From the NCBI RefSeq assembly GCF_040802235.1, contig NC_133157.1:90940001-91004000 (forward strand): 64,000 nucleotides of DNA, given 5' to 3'. Of this stretch, positions 57,095-64,000 are shown piece by piece; position 1 is the stretch's first letter; the number at the start of each line of letters is the position of its first letter. The translations under genes were made by a program, and so were the position numbers. The notes beneath the pieces were generated by a model. It saw only the letters and a list, made by a program, of their open reading frames with translations, was not told the origin of the DNA and made no database searches. Source of the stretch: Manis javanica. Taxonomy: Eukaryota > Chordata > Mammalia > Pholidota > Manidae.

Positions 57095-57124
57095 TTTGTC
57101 TGTTCCGGGACCGGAACAGACAAA
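57095..57124. repeat. Perfect inverted repeat (14-bp arms, 2-bp spacer)
   Basis: tttgtctgttccgg, ga, ccggaacagacaaa. The left arm is L1-like ('caaaattgttttg-ctgttc'), but the right arm replaces the usual L1 text, so it appears to have been copied from the left arm. Confidence 0.97.
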
Positions 57125-57529
57125 TTTATAGTAGTTTTGTCAAGTTCTACAAAAAAGCCCACTTGGATTTTGATTGGGATTGCAGTGACTCTGGATCATC
57201 GTGGACAAAGCTGACGTCTGAGCGGGTTCGAGTCTCAGTGCTCCCTCCTAGTGTGCAGTTCCTTGGTTTCTCTCAGCAGTGATGCATAGTGGGCAGTGTA
57301 TGGTTTTACACGAATATTATCAACTTTATTCATAAGTATTTAATGTTTCTGACTGTGATTGTAAATGGATTAAAAAATTTTTTACTTTTCAATTGCTTAT
57401 TGCTAGTGTATAGAAATACGGTTTTTAAAAAAAATTTTTTATCTGTATGTTTACTTGTTTGAGTGGCTTTTTTTGTAGTCTGTTAAAATTTAGCACATAG
57501 AAAATCCTCACCTGTGAATAGGGAACTTT

Positions 57530-57832
57530 CTACTTCTTTCTATTTGGATTGCTTTTTATTTCTTCTTTTATTCCACTGTCTAGGACCTTCAGTGCACTGT
57601 TTAACCGAAGTGGTGAAAGTGGACATTCTTGCCTGTCCTTGATCTTAGGAAGAAAGAACTTAATGGTTTTTTCATTAAATATGATGTTAGGTGAACATTT
57701 TACGTAGATGCCTTTTCTCAGGCTGAGGGAGTTTTTTAATTTGCTGAGCATTTTCATCATGAATGGTTGTTGAATTTTGTCATACACTTTTTCTTTATGG
57801 AGATGATCATATGCTGTTTTTCTCTTTTTCAT
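57530..57832 (-). pseudogene. L1 ORF2 reverse transcriptase remnant
   Basis: About 100 codons on minus. 'QPFMMKMLSKL', 'SPNIIFNEKTIKFF' and 'QECPLSPLRLNSALKVL' match the ORF2 RT region around motif B (family: [10 protein letters not shown]). The G of the motif is Glu here and the catalytic FADD segment is outside the open stretch. It is older and more decayed than the copy at 980-1384. Confidence 0.82.
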
Positions 57833-58398
57833 ATGTATGGTGAGTTATGTTAATTTTTGAACGTTAAACAGTCTTACATTTCTGGTGCAAACCCAAAATG
57901 ATCACGATGTATTATCCTTTTTACATATTGCTGGATTTGAGTTGCTGCAGTTTTGTTAAGGACATCTGTAACCACATGCATGAGGAATGCTGTGTTCTTT
58001 TCTTGTGATGTCTCTGTCTGGCTTCAGTGTCAGGGTAATGTCGGCCCCACATGCTAATTTGGGAAGTGTTCCCTATTTATTTATTGCTTTTTAGAAGTGG
58101 GTTTGTTTAGGACTGGTATTGTGTCTTAAATGTTTGATAGAATTTACTATTGAAGCCATCTAGGGTTTTCTTTATGAGAAGGCTTTTAAGTACGATTTTT
58201 TCTTGACATAGTCTTGTTAAGATTTTTCTCTTTCCTCTTGGGTCAGTCCTGGAGAGTTGTATGTTTCAGAAATCTCTGAATTTCATCTATGATGTCAAAC
58301 TTTTGGCATAAGGTTGTCATAATGTTCCTTTATTTTCCTTTTAATGTCTGTAGGAGCTGCATGATGTCCCCTCTTTCATTTCTGAACCTGGGATCCTT

Positions 58399-58521
58399 TA
58401 AAAAAAAAAAAAGGCATACCAAACCCCAGTGTCTGACCCCACACCCACCCAGTTACATCAGAATCTCTTGGAATGAGAGGGAGGGTGTGCACCAGCGGTT
58501 TGACAGGCTGCTCAGGTAATT
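58399..58521 (+). mobile_element. MER5A-like element, left part (split by an L1)
   Basis: After an A-run, 'accaaaccccagtgtctgaccccacacccacccagttacatcagaatctcttgg' and 'ggtttgacaggctgctcaggtaatt' follow MER5A order ('gacctactgaatcagaaactctggggg ... ccctccaggtgattctgatg'). The element resumes at 59744 after the L1. Confidence 0.58.
58508..58521 (+). repeat. Target-site duplication, left copy
   Basis: ctgctcaggtaatt, identical to 59744-59757. Confidence 0.95.
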
Positions 58522-59743
58522 GCTTTTTAAAAAAAATTTTAAGTTGAAGTACATATAATAAAATGCATGCACCTTAATGTATAGCTTGATGAATTTTGAC
58601 ATGTGTATAGGCTCATGTAACTATCACCAAGATCAAGATATCACACATCCTCACTAATTCTTATTCCCCTTCACCTATTTCACCCATTCCCCCAACTCTT
58701 CCTCTATGGCAACCACTCTGTTCTCTGTGTTTATGAGTCTATTTCAGTTTTATTTGTTTTTTAGGTTTTTCATGTAAGTGAAATCGTATGGTATTTGTCT
58801 TTCCCTATCTGACTTATTTCATGTAGCATAGTACCCTCTAGGTCCATCCATGTTGTGGCAGATGTCAAGATTTTATTCTTTCTTATGACTGAGTAATATT
58901 CCATGGTGTATATGTACCACATCTTTTTTTTATCCATTTATCTTATCAGTGGACAGACATCTAGGTTATTTCCATATTTTGGCTATTGTAAATAATCTGT
59001 GATAAACATAGGAGTACATGTATCTTTTCAGATGAAGGATTTCTTTGGGTAAATTCCCAGAAGTGGAATTGCTGGGTTGTATGGTATTTTGACTTTTAGT
59101 TTTTTGAGGAACCCCCATACTGCTCTCCATAGTGGCTGCAACAGTTTATATTCTCACCAGCAGTACATGAGTATTCCCTTTTCTCCACATCCTCGCTAAC
59201 ACTTGATATTTCTTGTTTTGATTCTAGCCACTCTGACTAATGTGATGTCATATCTCATTGTGGGTATGATTTGCATTTCCCTGATGATGAGTGATGTTAA
59301 GTATCTTTAATGTGCCTGTTGACCATCTGTATGTCTTCTTTAGAAAAAAGTCTGTTCAGGTCTTCTGCCCATTTTTTTAATTGTATCATTTATTTTGGTG
59401 TTGAGTTGTGTGTATTTTTTATATGTTTTGGATATTAGCTCCTTATCAGATATATTATTTGCAGATCCCTTCTCCCTCTCAGTGGGTTGCCTTTTCATCT
59501 TGTTCATGGCATCCTTTGCTGTGCAGAAGCTTTTTAGTTTGACATAGTCCCACTTGTTTATTTTGCTTTTGTTTCCCTTGCCTGTGGAGATGTATCCAGA
59601 AAAAAATAACTAATGCTGCTGTTCAAGAGTTTATTGCCTATGTTTTCTTTTAGGAGTTTTATGGTTTCATGTCTTCTATTTAGGTCTTTAACCCAATTGA
59701 GTTTATTTTTGTATATGGTTTAAGACAGCTATCTGGTTTCATT
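58522..59743 (-). mobile_element. L1, 5'-truncated, inserted in a MER5A-like element
   Basis: Antisense L1 runs from the 3' UTR ('aagtacatataataaaatgcatgcacc', 'gagtaatattccatggtgtatatgtaccac', 'ggtaaattcccagaagtggaattgctgggttg') into the 3' part of ORF2 ('gtttcccttgcctgtggagatg', 'agctatctggtttcattctg'). It is about 1.2 kb and 5'-truncated. Only a short T run remains of the poly(A) tail. Perfect 14-bp target duplications flank it. Confidence 0.93.
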
Positions 59744-59757
59744 CTGCTCAGGTAATT
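59744..59757 (+). repeat. Target-site duplication, right copy
   Basis: ctgctcaggtaatt, identical to 58508-58521. Confidence 0.95.
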
Positions 59758-59790
59758 CTAACATGTAGCCAGAGCAGAGAATGTTCGAGG
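59744..59790 (+). mobile_element. MER5A-like element, right part
   Basis: 'caggtaattctaacatgtagccagagcagagaatg' continues the MER5A text ('caggtgattctgatgcacgctaaagtttgagaac') interrupted at 58521. Confidence 0.5.
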
Positions 59791-60520
59791 CAGAGGAAGG
59801 CGGGGTTAATCTTTACTCACTGGTGGTCTGGGCAGGCCTCCCAGGAGGAGAAGGCACATCTGAGACCTGCAACCTGAGCAGGCATTCTGATCGGGGGTGC
59901 CAGGTGATGGCCTTGGTGGGTGTTGGGCTTGGCCTGGGAGGTGGGTGGGCCTGTGGTGTGGAGGGCATCTGGGCAGTGCCGGCCCCAGAGTGAGCGAAGG
60001 TGGGAAGGGGAAGGAGAGCAGCTGGGCCGGTAACAAGGCCTGGAAGGCTGGACACCTGGCTGGACTTCTCTGTGAGGCCGTCTGTTTTCAAGTTGGCTTT
60101 ACTGAGTATAATTTGTCTACAGCAAAATGTACCTTCTCAATGTCCCGTTCTGTGCATGTTGACCCATAATCATGCAAGAGCCACGAAGTCATATGTTGGA
60201 AATTTCCCTGACTTCACAGACTCCCTCATCCCCTCTGGAGGCAGGCCCAGTCTGCCAGCACCCGTGGATCTGTTTAAGTCCTTAGACTCTCAAGAATGTC
60301 ATACAAGTGCAGTCTCACCGTTTGTAGCCTTTGGTCCAGCTTCCTCCACACAGCCCGACTACACTGTGTTGCTGTGTTAAGCAGTAACTCGCGTGACCAG
60401 ATGCGTGTTTGGGGCCTCTCTGCCTGGCACATTGGAAGAGTCGGAGGAGGTGGGGAGGCCGCTGTGATCATGGTGGCCTCAGCGTGAGCAATGTGCCCAC
60501 TGCCTTTGATGCCTGACCGC
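59791..60520. other. Unassigned (probable intron)
   Basis: 60090-60135 ('aagttggctttactgagtataatttgtctacagcaaaatg') has L1 3'-end flavour. No exon is recognised. Confidence 0.4.
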
Positions 60521-60524
60521 AGCC

Positions 60525-60655
60525 TGGTCAGATTGGGATGATCCTTGCCTTTTTCACAGGTGAGGATATCGAGAACAGAGAGAATCAGAAGCTTACTCAG
60601 GGTCACTCAGCCAGGAAGTGGCAAAGCCAGGGTGCAAGCTCAGGAGTGTGACCAA
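60525..60655 (-). mobile_element. MIR SINE fragment (antisense)
   Basis: 'cctttttcacaggtgaggatatcgagaacagagagaatcagaagcttactcagggtcactcagccaggaagtggcaaagccagggtgcaagctcagg' closely follows the antisense MIR core and tRNA-derived part. Confidence 0.68.
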
Positions 60656-61804
60656 GGCCCGCAGCGGAGGCGCTTCCAGCACTCAGCACCTGACGCTGGC
60701 GCCGAGGGCGATTGGTCAGAGGGAAAGGGGGGTTTAAAGATTTTAAAGACGTGTGTACCCTTGGCCAGTTTGGTTCAACATATAGAAATTTATGGTGAGG
60801 AATCATGGGTGTAAAGAAGCACATATTGGAAATGCTATTTCCCAGTGTTTATAAATAGAAAACCCAGCTATTGAGATGGTCAGAGAGGACTAGGTGCAGT
60901 CAGGCCAGCCAATCTCCAAAAATGATAGTGTAAAATATGACTAATGCTACGGGAAATCAGCCTCACGCATCAGATGCTTAAGCCCATCCTACAGCAGCGT
61001 GTTCAGTGAGGACCTGCCATCTGCCCGGAAAGTGCCAGGGAGGGGCTGTCCAGCGGGGCCATCATGGGTGGAGTCAAGGACATCACTCCTGTTTTGTCTG
61101 TGTGTCTCCAGTTTTCTGCAGTAATACTTGTGGAAGTCATGAAGAAAGAATACACAGAAAAAGATGTAAAATGCAACTCTCGATCACACACACACCCTGA
61201 CACACTTTTCTTAGGCTTGTTATTCCTGCTTTGTCTAAAAGCAGGCAGGTGCTTCACTGTCTGTCGTACTTCTAAGTGGGAACCTACCACTGGAAGTGGA
61301 GCGGCCGTGTTGGCCTCTCCTGGGTGGGGTGGGGCCGGCTCCAGAGCAGGAGCGTGGCTCCCCCTGTGCCCACACAGAGGTGGGCCCGCAGGCGTGGATG
61401 TGGGCTCTCCTCTCCTGTGCTCAGCTCCAGCCAGAGCCTGTTACAGCCACACGGGTTTGGCCAGAAGGCCTTGCTCTGGCTTGTCACCCCTGTGGTGTGT
61501 GTGGCCTCAGCAAGGCCTGCCCCATTCAAAGTGGGGTCAACTGGCAGTGTTCCTGGAGAACTTCAAGGTTATGTAATAGGATGACACATGACATGTCTGT
61601 CCCTTCATGGCAGACTGTGCACTGGGATGTACATGGAGCTCAGTGTCAGGTTTAAAACCAAGCTTCAGAGACGTTTCAATATGTAGTATTGCCAAAAACA
61701 TTTTTTATTAGAGAATTAAAACTTCATGGCAATCAGGGAGCCTGGCTGCTTTCAGACCCTGAGTGTGCCTTACAGTAAAATGTGTATTTTATTCTCTGAG
61801 ACAG
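60656..61804. other. Unassigned (probable intron)
   Basis: A frame at 61064-61576 contains a Lys/Glu-rich stretch after a weak acceptor-like 'tctgcag' at about 61120, but there is no matching donor or domain. I do not call an exon. Confidence 0.4.
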
Positions 61805-61890
61805 TGCACATGTGTGCATACCCACATACACAGTACACGCATGTGCACACAGAATACACACACACAAGCACACATGTATACACACACATC
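61805..61890. repeat. Degenerate CA/CATG microsatellite
   Basis: Imperfect CACATG/ACACAC units. Confidence 0.85.
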
Positions 61891-63380
61891 ACTAAAACCA
61901 GAGTTTTCCTCAACAGAGTATACTCACCAATGATTACATGCATCTAACTTAAAATCTGTCTCCACCTCCCAGGTTGAAAAATACTTCACCTGACATCTGG
62001 CCCTCTAGCCGTGTGTGTGACTGATGGACAGTGTAAGATTCTGGCATTATGTAATATGTACAAGCTACATAGTTCATGTTGCTTCTTTGTCAGCCAGCTG
62101 TGCCTGCAGCCCCCACATCTTGGCTTTCCAAGACCAGGCTGGACACACTTGGAGCCTGGAGCACAGGAGGCACGCTGCAGCTGCCCCTCAGGTGGCTGCG
62201 GGACTGCATGCTCAGGAGCCACGGGGCTGGGAAATGGGTCAGAGCGGAGTCCCAGGATTGGACTGCTGGCATGACTTTGAAACCCAAGGGAGGGCTTGGG
62301 TTTCAGATGTGGGCTCCTGCAAAGGCGTCCCGGTTCCCTCGGGCCTCCTGGGAAAGCAGTAGCTATTGTGTTTGGTGAAAATATGGTCTCTCTGAGTGGT
62401 GGTTGGAGACCACCATGGGGGCAGGGCTCAGTTGTCACTAGCAACCCTGGGGAGGTTGTAGGAGGCTTATTTTAAAAATAGACCCTGGGTCCTGAGGGCA
62501 GGAGAGCAGTGGGCCTTCGGGATGGGGAGGGCCCTTCCTGCAGTGCCGGCTTTGTGGCCACCTCCTCCAGCAAGACGCAGCCTTCTGCAGGCCACCAGCC
62601 AGCCCGGTGCAGACATCCGCCTCACAATGGGCAGGAGCCGGAAGCACACTCCCCTCCTTATGCTCAGAGGGGAGGCAACAGCTCCCCCTCGCCTTTTCCC
62701 ACGTGAGTGGTGCGGAAGGCCTCTGCCGACCCACACAATAGGCTTGAGGTCTTGAAGTGAGGGATGCTGAGTCAACAGCTGGAAGCTGTGGGGAGGAAAG
62801 CTGTGGCAGTTTTAAAGACGTGGCTTATGGATCTGTTGTCATTCTTATCTCTGAGATGCAGTGTCTGCCCTCCCCAGAGGTCGGGTAGCCTCATGTCTGC
62901 TTTGATCTGGGAGCTGTGAGATACCCAGCGAGGGGTGGACAGCCCAGCGGCCACCATTCTGTGGGGAGGCCCAACACCAGCATGTGAGGGGGCCACCAAT
63001 GCAGTGACTATTCTCCAGCCAGGGCCTCAGCTGTCAGAGCAGAGATAAGTGTCCCTCTGTGGCCCACAGGGACCCCTGGTTCACAGAACCATGGGCTCAG
63101 TGAATGGTGTAGGCCACCGGGTCCAGGGTAGTTTGTTACATAGTGGGAGTTCCCTGGCTCCCCAGGGAGAGGGCAGGGGTCTGGGGTGGGGTGGCAGTGG
63201 CCCAGGACACGAATGCTGGGTGAACCAACCCTAACATGTGCAACAAAGGTGATTTCTTGGACTTCATCCTGCATGTTTGCATGGTCTGTGTGGCCGGGCT
63301 GCCTTCCCATCTTCTCATAAGACTGGCCACGGAGATGGCTCACACTAGAATCACAGCATGTGCATCTGTTTCTTGGGGCG
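61891..63380. other. Unassigned (probable intron)
   Basis: GC-rich, with overlapping frames on both strands (for example 62011-62444). No repeat or exon is recognised. Confidence 0.45.
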
Positions 63381-63384
63381 ATCG

Positions 63385-63790
63385 CGGGACCAAGCATCAT
63401 AGACTGGGGGGCTTAAATGACAGAATATTCTCTCCTTGTTCTGGAGGCCACAGGTGCAAAGTCAAGGTGTCACAGGGCCGCTGTTCCTCTGGAGGCCTTT
63501 GGGGAGGCCCCTTCCAGCCTCTTCCAGCTTCCGGAGGCCCCAGGCATCTCTGGGCTTGTTGCCCCATCAGTGCAGTGTGTGCCTCCATCCTCACAGGGCC
63601 TCTTCCTTGTCTCTCCCATCCTTGTACCCCTTCTAAGGATGCTTGTCAGTGAGCTAGGACACACTCAGATGACCCAGGATGATCTCATCTTAACTCAGTG
63701 ATCTTCACTTATTTACAGCCACAAAGACCCCTTTTCCAGGTAAGGTTATATCTGTGGGCTTTGCGTGGATGTCCTTTGCAACCCACCAGA
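63385..63790 (-). mobile_element. MLT1-type (ERVL-MaLR) LTR, antisense
   Basis: 'ggcttaaatgacagaatattctctccttgttctggaggcc', 'cagcctcttccagcttccggaggccccagg', 'caggatgatctcatcttaactcag' and 'cacaaagaccccttttccaggtaaggttatatc' follow the reverse complement of MLT1 across nearly its whole length. Confidence 0.82.
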
Positions 63791-64000
63791 GCACATCAGA
63801 ACAGAAATGCAATAGAAATGCTCTGTGGGACTGATGGAGGCTGGTGGCCCCGATGGGCGGGGATGGGGCTGGCAGGCATTCCCCGTCTCCAGGATATATT
63901 TCAGTGCTGCTTTATCAGCAGGGAAATGGAAACCGTGGCTGCTTTCTGTACTCATGGGAAGTTATAGAAGTGGGAACACAGTGGAAAGTTGCTGCTTTGT

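Larger units (their letters stand above)
56110..58398 (-). mobile_element. L1M, antisense, 3' UTR to ORF2 reverse transcriptase
   Basis: It begins 'gttttcatttctcttgggtaactacccagagtggaattg' (3' UTR, antisense) and continues through ORF2-derived sequence to 'aggagctgcatgatgtcccctctttcatttctgaacctggg'. ORF2 is heavily broken. The distance between 3' UTR and RT motifs is shorter than in a full element, so internal deletions exist. An A12 run directly follows at 58399. Confidence 0.82.

Noticed and set aside
61064-61576. 170-codon frame with a Lys/Glu-rich segment after a possible acceptor
   Set aside because: The acceptor is weak, no donor follows, and the frame runs into GC-rich non-conserved-looking sequence. 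Not enough for an exon.

Overview
This window is mammalian nuclear DNA. The evidence is its repeat content: fragments of many LINE-1 (L1) copies, MIR-type SINEs, MaLR/MLT1-type LTRs, a class III (ERV-L-like) provirus, class I LTRs, Tigger and MER5-type DNA transposons, CA and GA microsatellites, and one GC-box, TATA-less CpG island. I see no Alu (primate), B1/B2 (mouse/rat), tRNA-Lys SINEC (carnivore), BovB/ruminant or equine ERE SINE text. A non-primate, non-murine placental mammal is therefore most likely; I cannot place it more finely. Repeat names rest on remembered family text, not on a search.

Layout. 1-2.3 kb: antisense L1 ORF2, a sense L1 3' end with a (CA)n, and a Tigger1-like element with an (AT)n in its terminal repeat. 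4.7-7.6 kb: MIR and sense L1 pieces. 8.37-9.28 kb: a solitary class I LTR (minus). 9.9-11.2 kb: MER5-like and Tigger2/MER2-like DNA transposons. 11.9-12.4 kb: a purine tract split by an MLT1 LTR. 13.9-15.6 kb: degraded L1 with a C/T minisatellite and an AT-rich block. 16-29.7 kb: mostly unique intergenic sequence with scattered old LTR and MIR remnants and a 55-bp alternating purine/pyrimidine tract at 19.0 kb. 29.76-30.26 kb and 34.5-35.15 kb: two more solitary LTRs. 37.8-42.9 kb: the ERV-L-like provirus on the minus strand (5' LTR, primer-binding site, gag, protease, RT, RNase H, integrase), broken by frameshifts and cut off at the integrase C-terminus, with no 3' LTR. 43-45 kb: L1, MaLR and hAT remnants. 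47.8-48.7 kb: a G-rich upstream block, a CpG island and a probable non-coding first exon (plus strand) ending in a near-consensus splice donor at 48211/48212. Everything after it reads as a large first intron, full of nested L1s at 54.7-59.75 kb.

No intact protein-coding gene, rRNA, tRNA gene or CRISPR array is supported. The only host gene evidence is the promoter/exon 1 near 48.1 kb. The most notable structures are: (1) that promoter and exon; (2) a perfect 14-bp-arm, 2-bp-spacer palindrome inside an old L1 at 57.1 kb, which looks like a template-switch event; (3) a 5'-truncated L1 with perfect 14-bp target-site duplications that splits a MER5A-like element; and (4) the ERV-L-like copy, whose integrase has lost its second catalytic aspartate. 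No new multi-gene system was found.
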